A DNA stretch of 7,983 nucleotides from JBQLZO01 sp052168315. GTDB taxonomy: Bacteria; Planctomycetota; Phycisphaerae; Phycisphaerales; UBA1924. The notes beneath the pieces are model-generated. The model was not told where the DNA came from. It searched no databases and was given only the letters and a program-made list of their open reading frames with translations. Shown piece by piece: positions 1 to 6,086 of the stretch; position 1 is the stretch's first letter; every line of letters begins with the position of its first letter. Made by a program: the position numbers and the translations under genes. The stretch covers positions 1 through 7,983 of the forward strand of contig JBQLZO010000079.1 in assembly GCA_052168315.1 (NCBI GenBank), in the 5' to 3' direction.

Positions 1-32
1 TTGGCGCAGGGGGGGGGGGTGGGGGCCGGGCG

Positions 33-1355
33 ATGGCCGATCACGGGTATGCTACTGGCGATCCCCCCCGCACGACGCCGACGCTCGGCGATGGGGATAC
101 AACGGTTCCAGCTCACCCGATGGGAGCAACGATGCCCGGCGGCTCAGACGACACCGAGCAGACACAGGCCACCAACGCCGCATACCCCGGACGCGGAGCG
201 ACCGCCGGATCCCGCGATGCCACCATGCTCACCTCGCGCGGCCTCGACCTCGATTCCATCGAGACCGGGCTCCCCCAGGCCGAGCCCATGACCCCCGACG
301 AGGAGGATGCGGCCCTCGCACGCCTCTGCCTCCGACGCGGCTTCTGCACACGCGAGGAACTCGACGAGGCCGAGGAATCCCAGCGCCAGACCCTCCAGCG
401 CCTCGGCCCGATCCTCATCAAGCGCGGCATGCTCGCCCAGCGCCAGTACAACCGCCTCATGGAAGAACTCCGCGAGGACCGCACACGCCAGCGACTCCCC
501 GGCTTCGTCCTGCTCTCCAAGATCGGCAAGGGTGCCAGCGCCACCGTCCTCAAGGCCACGCAGGTCAACCTCGACCGCCTCGTCGCCATCAAGGTCCTCC
601 CGCGCCGCGCCTTCAAGAACGAAACCCTCGTCGAGAAGTTCCGCGCCGAGGCCCGCGCCGCCGCCAAACTCAACCACCCCCACATCGTCCAGGTCTTCGA
701 TGTCGGACAGGCCGGCGAGGCCCACTACATCGTCATGGAATTCGTCCCCGGACCCACCGTCCACGATGAGATCGCCCGCCGCAAGCGCTTCGAGGAATCC
801 GATGCCCTCGATGTCACCATCGCCATGGCCTCCGCCCTGGAGCACGCGCACGCGAAGGGCATCGTCCACCGAGATGTCAAGCCCAAGAACATCATCATCG
901 CCGAGTCCGACGGCTCGCCCAAACTCGCCGACCTCGGCCTCGCCCGCGAGATCGCCGATGAGGAAGCAGGCCTCGCGGAAAAGGGCCGCACCTTCGGAAC
1001 CCCGTACTACATCTCCCCCGAGCAGATCCGCGGCGATGTCCACATCGGCCCGCCCTCCGACATCTACTCCCTCGGCGCCACCCTCTTCTACATGCTCACC
1101 GGCCGCGTCCCGTTCCCAGGCACAGATGCCGACGAGGTCATGGACCGACACATGTCCGATCCCCTCGAACCGCCCTCCAGCCTCGTCCCCACCATCTCCC
1201 CCGGTGTCTCCGAGGTCGTCGAGAAAATGATGGCCAAATCTGTCGACAAGCGCTACACCGACTGCTCCGAACTCCTCATGGAACTCCGAGCCTGGCGCGC
1301 CTTCCACACCCTCAAGAAGGGCGAAGAAACCAAGGGCGCACGCGGAAAGCGCTGA
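33..1355 (+). CDS. Hanks-type serine/threonine protein kinase (PknB-like), cytoplasmic
   Basis: The product should transfer phosphate from ATP to Ser/Thr residues of unknown partner proteins. The kinase domain spans about residues 158-425 of 440. It has the glycine loop GKGASATV (165-172), the VAIK lysine K187, a likely helix-C glutamate E206, the catalytic loop HRDVKPKN (279-286, D281), a DLG metal-binding motif (300-302), GTPYYISPE (322-330), DIYSLG (343-348) and the late arginine R407. All catalytic residues are present, so it should be active. Before the kinase, residues about 90-150 form a charged helical module (RRGFCTREELDEAEES, then LGPILIKRGMLAQRQYNRL) that looks like a small protein-binding domain. 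Residues 1-85 are low complexity. There is no membrane segment or PASTA repeat. ATG 33 is the first in-frame start in the window, but no in-frame stop lies upstream, so the gene may begin earlier; ATGs at 120, 132 and 288 are alternatives. The next gene follows after 43 bp. Confidence 0.93.
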   Translation: MADHGYATGDPPRTTPTLGDGDTTVPAHPMGATMPGGSDDTEQTQATNAAYPGRGATAGSRDATMLTSRGLDLDSIETGLPQAEPMTPDEEDAALARLCLRRGFCTREELDEAEESQRQTLQRLGPILIKRGMLAQRQYNRLMEELREDRTRQRLPGFVLLSKIGKGASATVLKATQVNLDRLVAIKVLPRRAFKNETLVEKFRAEARAAAKLNHPHIVQVFDVGQAGEAHYIVMEFVPGPTVHDEIARRKRFEESDALDVTIAMASALEHAHAKGIVHRDVKPKNIIIAESDGSPKLADLGLAREIADEEAGLAEKGRTFGTPYYISPEQIRGDVHIGPPSDIYSLGATLFYMLTGRVPFPGTDADEVMDRHMSDPLEPPSSLVPTISPGVSEVVEKMMAKSVDKRYTDCSELLMELRAWRAFHTLKKGEETKGARGKR

Positions 1356-1398
1356 CACCACGGAACGACACTCGCACCCCGGCAACAGGATCGCCCAA

Positions 1399-1899
1399 GT
1401 GACCCCACCCGTCCTCTTCCGCATCGGCATGCGCCTCGTCGGTCTCCTGATCATCGGCGGCTTCGCCGTCCCCATGATCATCGAGTATGCCGGCTTCTAC
1501 ATCTCAGCCAACTATCACCAGCACCTCCCCGGCATGCAGTACACCCCAGTCGATGTTCTCATCTCGGTCATCTCATGCGCTGCGATCCTCGCCATCGGCC
1601 TCTACCTCCTCTTCGGCGGCAAGGCCCTCAGCGATGCGCTCGTCCGCCGTGTCAGGCGCTACTGCCCAGAATGTGACTTCGACCTCGTCGGCACCACCAC
1701 CACCGTCTGCCCGGAGTGCGGCCTCGACCTCCCGCCCGGCACCATCGCCGCCCGCGACCGACTCTCAATCAACCGCGCCCTCACCGAGCAGACTCGCGCC
1801 CGCGCCGCCGGCACTCCCGTGCCCGAGCCATGGCGATCAGTCCTCGCCCATCACCAGCCAGCCAACACCAATCCGCCCGCAGCGCCCGAACAGGCCTGA
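1399..1899 (+). CDS. Small two-helix membrane protein with C-terminal zinc ribbon
   Basis: I do not recognise a named family. The 166-residue protein has two hydrophobic helices, at about 11-29 and 53-73, joined by a short polar loop (FYISANYHQHLPGMQY). After a basic stretch (RRVRRY) comes a zinc-ribbon-like knuckle pair, CPEC (89-92) and CPEC (104-107), with 11 residues between them. The basic stretch suggests the ribbon and the Ala/Pro-rich tail face the cytoplasm. Such CPEC...CPEC endings on small membrane proteins are common in planctomycetes; this is general familiarity, not a search result. The start is GTG 1399, with ATG 1429 as an alternative that would cut into the first helix. It lies 43 bp after the kinase gene with no visible terminator between, so an operon is likely and a signalling link is possible but unproven. 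Its stop is 9 bp from the convergent pabB stop. Confidence 0.85.
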   Translation: MTPPVLFRIGMRLVGLLIIGGFAVPMIIEYAGFYISANYHQHLPGMQYTPVDVLISVISCAAILAIGLYLLFGGKALSDALVRRVRRYCPECDFDLVGTTTTVCPECGLDLPPGTIAARDRLSINRALTEQTRARAAGTPVPEPWRSVLAHHQPANTNPPAAPEQA

Positions 1900-1908
1900 T
1901 CCCCACCT

Positions 1909-3393
1909 TCAAACATCAACCCCACCCAGCGCCCCCGCCACCCCCACGGCCTTGTCCAGCGTCTCACGCCACTCGCACTCCGGATCTGAATCCGCAACGA
2001 TCCCCGCGCCCACCGGATACTCCAGTTCAACCACCCCCGCCTCGCCGCGCCGCGCCGACAGCGTCGCCGTCCGGATCGCCACATTCAGCATCATCCCGCC
2101 ATCATCCGTGAACCGCCCCACGCACCCGCAGTACGCCCCGCGCGCCCGACCCTCCAGCCGATCGATCAGACGCATCGCCGCGATCTTCGGCGCCCCCGTG
2201 ATCGAACCCGGCGGGAACGCCGCACGCAGCAGATCGCACCGCGACCGACCAGCCCCCAGCTCACCCGTCACCGTCGCCACCGCGTGATGCACCGCGTGAC
2301 GCTCGATCCCACGCGCCTCGGCAACCCGCACGCTCCCCGCCGAGCACACCCGACCAAGATCGTTCCGCATCAGGTCAACGATCATCATCAGCTCCGCCCG
2401 ATCCTTCGCCGCCTCCAGCAGCTCCGACTCCGGCGTTCCCAGCGGCCGGGTCCCCTTGATCGGCCGCGTCGTCACCCGCCGCGTCCCCGCCTCAAAGTCA
2501 AGAAACAACTCCGGGCTCAAAGAGCACACCACCGATGACCCCGCATCATCCATCGGCCCCGACTCCACCACCGCACCGAACCACGGCCGCAGCGCCGCCA
2601 CCAACCGCAGCGCGATCGCCCGCCGATCCCCCCGCACCGCACCCCGCAGCGCGTGCGACAGATTCACCTGGTACACATCGCCCTCACCGATCCGCGCCCG
2701 AATCTCACGCACTCCCTCCAGATACGCCGCCCGCGCCCCCTCCCCAGCACCCAACGCCCTCACAATCTCAATCCCCCCCCCAACCCCAACCCCAACCCCA
2801 ACTTCACTCCCGAGCCCATCCCCCGCCGCACCCTCCACATCCCCAACCCATCGCCCCCGCTCGTGCTCATACACCAGCGCCCCATCCACACGATGCAACT
2901 CAAACAGCGTGTGCCGACCCGGCGCAACATCCACCAGCGAACCAGCGCACCCACGAGGCTCCAGAAACCGAGCCATCTCGTACGCGAGATACCCATACCA
3001 CCCCGAGTGCACGCTCTCCCCACCACCCGACCCACCATCCCCGATCACCCCCTCCAGCGCCCCCCACGCATCATCCACCACCTCCGATCGCACACCCCGC
3101 CCCGCACCCCCAGACCCCTCTGACCCCCACTCCAACCGATCAAGCCGCAGCACCCCACGCCCATCCGCCCCGCGCTCCACCACCAGCCGCACCGTCCGCG
3201 CAGCGCTCCCCACCACCGACCGCTGCGCCCACCGCCGCCCCGACACACCACCCTCCGCGCCCGGCCGAACACTCAGCAGCGCCACCATCGGACGATCCCG
3301 CGCCATCCCCGCGCACCGCGACAACACCTCACCCGCGCCGCACCCACCGCCCGAGCCGCCCCCCGCGCCACCCAGCCCACCGGAATATCGCAC
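1909..3393 (-). CDS. pabB: Aminodeoxychorismate synthase component I (PabB)
   Basis: PabB makes 4-amino-4-deoxychorismate from chorismate and ammonia in the p-aminobenzoate branch of folate synthesis, normally with a PabA glutaminase; neither PabA nor PabC is in the window. With the start used here (494 residues) the landmarks are GWYGYLAYE (131-139), YQVNLSH (241-247), PIKGT (311-315), DLMRNDLGRV (340-349), FPPGSITGAPK (393-403) and GAGIVADSDPECEWRET (462-478). The lysine of PIKGT (K313) is the residue that separates PabB from anthranilate synthase TrpE, which has alanine there, so PabB is preferred. A Gly/Val-rich linker near residues 199-207 comes from a GGGGTT-type repeat. The start is uncertain: GTG 3393 is chosen because homology to the PabB N-terminus seems to begin at about LSRCAGMARDRPMVALLS; GTG 3327 and ATG 3306 are alternatives. 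The gene is divergent from the CPBP gene and convergent with the zinc-ribbon gene. Confidence 0.9.
   Translation of the reverse strand: MRYSGGLGGAGGGSGGGCGAGEVLSRCAGMARDRPMVALLSVRPGAEGGVSGRRWAQRSVVGSAARTVRLVVERGADGRGVLRLDRLEWGSEGSGGAGRGVRSEVVDDAWGALEGVIGDGGSGGGESVHSGWYGYLAYEMARFLEPRGCAGSLVDVAPGRHTLFELHRVDGALVYEHERGRWVGDVEGAAGDGLGSEVGVGVGVGGGIEIVRALGAGEGARAAYLEGVREIRARIGEGDVYQVNLSHALRGAVRGDRRAIALRLVAALRPWFGAVVESGPMDDAGSSVVCSLSPELFLDFEAGTRRVTTRPIKGTRPLGTPESELLEAAKDRAELMMIVDLMRNDLGRVCSAGSVRVAEARGIERHAVHHAVATVTGELGAGRSRCDLLRAAFPPGSITGAPKIAAMRLIDRLEGRARGAYCGCVGRFTDDGGMMLNVAIRTATLSARRGEAGVVELEYPVGAGIVADSDPECEWRETLDKAVGVAGALGGVDV
2773..2802. repeat. AACCCC tandem repeat / G-quadruplex-prone tract inside pabB
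   Basis: A run of nine C is followed by three exact AACCCC units and a partial fourth. On the pabB coding strand this reads as G-runs of 4, 4, 4 and 9 separated by TT, which meets the usual G-quadruplex pattern and would also be present in the pabB mRNA. It encodes the Gly/Val linker (VGVGVGGG) between the N-terminal and the chorismate-binding parts of PabB. Confidence 0.8.
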
Positions 3394-3394
3394 G

Positions 3395-3423
3395 ACGCCG
3401 TCCAAGGGTGAACAATACGGCGT
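3395..3423. promoter_or_regulatory. Divergent pabB/CPBP promoter region with a perfect 7-bp inverted repeat
   Basis: ACGCCGT at 3395-3401 and ACGGCGT at 3417-3423 are perfect inverted repeats with a 15-bp spacer. The spacer is more AT-rich than its surroundings. On the - strand it contains TATTGT (3417-3412), a plausible -10 for pabB about 20 nt before GTG 3393. The arms lie against or overlap the two proposed GTG starts. A shared operator site is an inference; no regulator is known. An AAGGG at 3404-3408, 13 nt before GTG 3422, is a weak ribosome-binding candidate for the CPBP gene. Confidence 0.35.
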
Positions 3424-4366
3424 GGATCCACTCACCGTGCTGATGCTCGCCATGTCCTGCGCCGCCGCCGGCATCATCGCATGGATGGCCGCCACCCGCC
3501 GCCTCACCCTCCCCCCCCAACCCCCCCAACCCCCCCAACACAACTCTTCATCTTCAGCCACTTCCACACCCACACCCGGCGCCGACGCCATCATGCTCCT
3601 CACCGCCGCTGCTGGCATACTCCTCATCGCCTCCTTCGCCGCATCCATCACCATCTCACTCCTCCCCGAACCCGCGCCCATCCCAACGCCCCAGCCCGAA
3701 CTCGCAACCCCGAACGCACCAGAAACAACCCCCACCCCCGCACCCGACACCCTCACCCATCAGGCCATCACCAACCTCGCCTCCACCGGCATCGGCATCG
3801 CCGCCATGCTCGCCCTCATCCTCCTCTGGCCCACCGCCCGCCAGGCCATCGGCCGCTTCTCCGACTCCCCCAGAACCACCATCCTCGCCTGCCTCCTCAT
3901 CCTCCCCCTCGTCCACGCCGTGGGAACCATCACCGTCCTCACCTGGACCCTCATCAACGGATCACCACCACCACTCATCGCCCACAACACCCTCGCCACC
4001 CTCATGGCCTCCGAGCGCACCCTCGGCTGGTGGGCCATGATCGCCGCCGTCATCATCGCCGCGCCCATCTTCGAAGAACTCCTCTACCGCGGCCTCCTCC
4101 TCAGCGCCACCGACCGCGCCCTCGCCGCCACATCTTCCTCCCCGCGCAATGCCCACCTCCGCTGGGCCGCCATCACCATCGCCGCCATCGCGTTCGCCCT
4201 CGTCCACGCCGGCATCGCCGCATGGACCGCCATGCCCAGCCTCATCGCCCTCGCCATCGCCCTCGGCTGGCTCCGCATCCGCACCGGCGGCATCATCGCC
4301 CCCATCATCGTCCACGCCGCCTTCAACGCCATGAACCTCGCCCTCGCCCTCCGCCTCACCGCCTGA
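3422..4366 (+). CDS. CPBP-family intramembrane glutamic endopeptidase
   Basis: This is a 314-residue multi-span membrane protein of the CPBP (Rce1/Abi-like) family, whose members cleave peptide bonds within the membrane; the substrate here is unknown. All three family motifs are present: EELLYR (E218, E219, R223), FALVH (F258, H262) and HAAFN (H298, N302). Likely helices are at about 4-22, 56-81, 117-136, 152-176, 204-217, 247-264, 268-284 and 289-311. Two Pro/Thr-rich linkers, PPQPPQPPQ (31-39) and about 82-110, are not typical of the family core. The reading frame stays open far upstream, but that part is antisense to pabB and Pro/Ser/Arg-rich, so the start must be near 3422. GTG 3422 gives the full first helix; GTG 3437 and ATGs at 3443 and 3452 are alternatives. 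trpS follows after 62 bp. Confidence 0.88.
   Translation: MDPLTVLMLAMSCAAAGIIAWMAATRRLTLPPQPPQPPQHNSSSSATSTPTPGADAIMLLTAAAGILLIASFAASITISLLPEPAPIPTPQPELATPNAPETTPTPAPDTLTHQAITNLASTGIGIAAMLALILLWPTARQAIGRFSDSPRTTILACLLILPLVHAVGTITVLTWTLINGSPPPLIAHNTLATLMASERTLGWWAMIAAVIIAAPIFEELLYRGLLLSATDRALAATSSSPRNAHLRWAAITIAAIAFALVHAGIAAWTAMPSLIALAIALGWLRIRTGGIIAPIIVHAAFNAMNLALALRLTA
3507..3536. repeat. C-tract repeat (CCCCCCCAA) with G-quadruplex potential on the - strand
   Basis: Runs of 3, 8, 7 and 7 C are separated by T, AA and AA. The - strand therefore carries four closely spaced G-runs. Within the CPBP gene it encodes the PPQPPQPPQ linker. It lies about 115-145 bp upstream of the proposed pabB start, on the strand that is the non-template (coding) strand for pabB. 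Confidence 0.75.
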
Positions 4367-4413
4367 CCCACATCCCGCCCCCCAGCCCCAACCTCCCCAC
4401 CCTCCCGCCGGCC

Positions 4414-4428
4414 TTACACTCGCGGGCC
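4414..4428 (+). promoter_or_regulatory. Candidate -10 box giving a leaderless trpS transcript
   Basis: TACACT (4415-4420) fits a bacterial -10 element and ends 8 nt before the trpS ATG at 4429. A start 6-8 nt downstream of the box would fall at about 4426-4429, leaving little or no leader. No -35 box (TTGACA-like) and no Shine-Dalgarno are visible. The same 10-mer TTACACTCGC recurs at 6014-6023 before another gene. Confidence 0.45.
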
Positions 4429-5526
4429 ATGACCCCACCAAGCACCGATCCCACCGCCGCCCGCCCCCGCATCCTCACCGGCGACACCCCCACCGGCCGC
4501 CTCCACCTCGGCCACTGGGTCGGCTCCATCGCCAACCGCGTCGCACTCCAGGACGACTACGACTGCTACTTCCTCCTCGCCAACATGCACGCCTACACCA
4601 CCCGCGCCGACAAACCCGCCGACATCCGCAACGACACCATCGAGATCGTCAAGGACTGGCTCGCCGCCGGCATCGACCCCAACCGCTCCACCGTCGTCCT
4701 CCAGACCGAGGTCCCCGCCATCGCCGAGCTCACATGGTTCTTCGCCATGCTCATCCCCTTCAACCGCGTCATGCGCAACCCCACCCTCAAAACCGAGATC
4801 GACGCCAAGGGCCTCGGCGACACCTACTCCTTCGGCTTCCCCATGTACGCCGTCGGACAGTGCGCCGACATCCTCGCCTTCCGCCCCGAACTCGTCCCCG
4901 TTGGCGAAGACCAGGTCGCCCACATCGAGATGTGCCGAGAGGTCGCCCGCCGATTCAACACCACCTACGCCGGCGTCGACCCCAAGACCGAAGACGATGA
5001 CTTCGTCAGCAGCGGGGGGGTCTTCCCAATCCCCAAGGCCCTCGTCGGCAAGGTCGGCCGCCTCATCGGCACCGACGGCGCCAACAAGATGTCCAAGTCA
5101 CTCAACAACGCCATCTTCCTCTCCGACTCACCCAAGCAGGTCAAGAAAAAGGTCAACGCCATCTACCCCGGCCAGTCCCGAGAACCCAACGACCCCGGCG
5201 ACCCCACCATCAACCCCGTCTTCGAATACGCCGAAGTCTTCATCGAAGACACCAACCTCGTCGAAGAACTCAAAACCCGCTACCGCAAAGGCGACAACCT
5301 CGGCGATGGCCATGTCAAGGCCCATGTCATCGACGCCATCAACACTCTCTTAGAACCCATGCGAGAACGCCGAGCCACCCTCGAAGGCCCCGACGGCGAC
5401 GAAAGAGTCATAGAAACCATCCGCCAGGGCACCGCCAAAGCCAACGAAGTCGCCGAACAAACCCTCGCCCTCGCCAAACAAGCCATGTCCCTCAACTTCG
5501 GCCGGCGCAAGGTGGAGTGGGTGTGA
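4429..5526 (+). CDS. trpS: Tryptophan--tRNA ligase (TrpRS)
   Basis: This is a class I aminoacyl-tRNA synthetase that charges tRNA-Trp with tryptophan using ATP in the cytoplasm. The 365-residue protein has the HIGH-type signature HLGH (26-29) within PTGRLHLGHWVG, the family stretch GFPMYAVGQCADIL (136-149), GEDQ (159-162) and KMSKS (220-224). The order and spacing match bacterial TrpRS rather than TyrRS. It is somewhat longer than the roughly 330-residue E. coli type, with extra sequence around 180-200 (DPKTEDDDFVSSGGVFPIP). ATG 4429 begins just before the conserved core; the open frame further upstream is a His/Pro/Arg-rich shadow of the CPBP gene. Expression probably comes from the TACACT box directly upstream, with some read-through from the CPBP gene possible. 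There is no T-box leader: only 62 bp separate the two genes. Confidence 0.96.
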   Translation: MTPPSTDPTAARPRILTGDTPTGRLHLGHWVGSIANRVALQDDYDCYFLLANMHAYTTRADKPADIRNDTIEIVKDWLAAGIDPNRSTVVLQTEVPAIAELTWFFAMLIPFNRVMRNPTLKTEIDAKGLGDTYSFGFPMYAVGQCADILAFRPELVPVGEDQVAHIEMCREVARRFNTTYAGVDPKTEDDDFVSSGGVFPIPKALVGKVGRLIGTDGANKMSKSLNNAIFLSDSPKQVKKKVNAIYPGQSREPNDPGDPTINPVFEYAEVFIEDTNLVEELKTRYRKGDNLGDGHVKAHVIDAINTLLEPMRERRATLEGPDGDERVIETIRQGTAKANEVAEQTLALAKQAMSLNFGRRKVEWV

Positions 5527-5593
5527 GTAAGCCAACATGCCGGGACAACAGTTCCCCCTCGCCATATCCCCTGAAACATCTCGTTCAACAGCC

Positions 5594-5842
5594 ATGAATC
5601 GTGAAGAGTTGCAAAGCATTTTGAATCGTGAAGGCTTCTACCTCTCCAGCTACTCGCTGTGGGGCAAAGATGGCGATGACACCCTCTGCATCCGTCATCT
5701 GGGATGGTGGCGAGGATGGGAAATCTACTACACTGAACGCGGCCGGAAATCCTCTAGAAGAAGGTTCCGCAACGAGCACGATGCGTGTGTGGCGTTCCTC
5801 GATTGGATTAGAAACTCCCCAAGCCTCAAGAAATCTTGGTAA
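5594..5842 (+). CDS. Small protein of low G+C, possible immunity-type protein
   Basis: The product is 82 residues, hydrophilic, with no signal peptide or membrane segment. The layout is an N-terminal helix (NREELQSILNREG), then YSLWG (20-24), a strand with GWEIYYTERG (41-50), a basic patch RRRFR (55-59) and a C-terminal helix (HDACVAFLDWIRNS). This order resembles small proteins I associate with polymorphic-toxin immunity loci, but that is pattern memory, not a search, and no toxin gene is in the window. ATG 5594 is preferred because conserved-looking sequence starts there; ATG 5537 would add 19 unremarkable residues. Its base composition is close to 50% G+C by eye, far below the neighbours, and it uses AGA-AGA-AGG in a row (5756-5764), codons rare in this genome style. 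Both points suggest recent acquisition. No Shine-Dalgarno is visible. Confidence 0.72.
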   Translation: MNREELQSILNREGFYLSSYSLWGKDGDDTLCIRHLGWWRGWEIYYTERGRKSSRRRFRNEHDACVAFLDWIRNSPSLKKSW

Positions 5843-5888
5843 CTGGCGGGTCGGCTCCAACTTCCCCTCCCAAGCCCGCTTCCTCCCC

Positions 5889-5992
5889 CGCCCCGACGGG
5901 GCGCAGGCCTGTAGCCACGGGTGAAGCGATGCGACAGCATCGCGCAACCCGTGGATAGAGTCCCATCGAACCCAACCTGCCCCGAAGGGGCA
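5889..5992. repeat. Type A three-hairpin repeat, copy A1
   Basis: Hairpin 1 is CGCCCC-gac-GGGGCG (5889-5903). Hairpin 2 has an outer stem CCACGGGT/ACCCGTGG (5915-5922 and 5947-5954) enclosing an inner stem GCGATGC/GCATCGC (5926-5932 and 5937-5943). Hairpin 3 is TGCCCC-gaa-GGGGCA (5978-5992). All stems are perfect. It starts 46 bp after the small gene stop, so hairpin 1 could also act in 3' end formation, although no T-run follows. Confidence 0.85.
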
Positions 5993-6013
5993 GAGGAATC
6001 AACACCAAACCCA

Positions 6014-6023
6014 TTACACTCGC
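6014..6023 (+). promoter_or_regulatory. Candidate -10 element upstream of the membrane protein gene
   Basis: TTACACTCGC contains TACACT (6015-6020) and is identical over 10 bases to the sequence just before trpS (4414-4423). Here the ATG (6087) is 66 nt downstream of the box, which would give a leader of about 60 nt that includes the inverted repeat at 6021-6057. No clear -35 box is visible. Confidence 0.35.
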
Positions 6024-6057
6024 CGCGTTCCAATTCGCTCCCCGCCCCAACGCGGCG
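6021..6057. repeat. Perfect 9-bp inverted repeat in the leader of the membrane protein gene
   Basis: CGCCGCGTT (6021-6029) pairs exactly with AACGCGGCG (6049-6057) across a 19-nt spacer. It starts right after the TACACT box. If transcribed, it would form a strong hairpin ending 29 nt before the ATG at 6087. The right arm overlaps the truncated type A copy. Confidence 0.55.
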
Positions 6058-6063
6058 CAGGCC
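6043..6063. repeat. Truncated type A repeat (first hairpin only)
   Basis: CGCCCC-aac-GCGGCG followed by CAGGCC matches the first hairpin and its 3' flank in copies A1 and A2. One base in the right arm differs (GCGGCG instead of GGGGCG), so one pair of the original stem is lost. Hairpins 2 and 3 are absent. Confidence 0.65.
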
Positions 6064-6086
6064 CACCCCACGCGCAACCAACCCCC

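Noticed and set aside
144..1481. Long open frame (445 codons) antisense to the kinase gene
   Set aside because: The translation is Gly/Asp/Glu/Val-rich with no domain signal and mirrors the codon bias of the kinase; the kinase frame has a complete set of motifs.
1900..1908. Bidirectional terminator between the convergent genes
   Set aside because: Only 9 bp separate the stops, and I found no stem-loop with a T-run across the junction.
2782..2802. Telomere-like AACCCC repeat as a replicon end
   Set aside because: It has only three and a half units, lies inside an intact pabB gene, and is followed by normal coding sequence.
2456..3421. Upstream continuation of the CPBP protease frame
   Set aside because: It is antisense to conserved PabB motifs and reads as Pro/Ser/Arg-rich low-complexity sequence; the membrane protein begins naturally near 3422.
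3481..4428. Upstream continuation of the trpS frame
   Set aside because: The translation is His/Pro/Arg-rich and overlaps the CPBP gene, which carries all three family motifs; TrpRS homology begins just after ATG 4429.
4367..4428. T-box or attenuator leader for trpS
   Set aside because: The 62-bp gap has no stem structure, no T-box sequence and no terminator; it is simply C-rich with a -10-like box.
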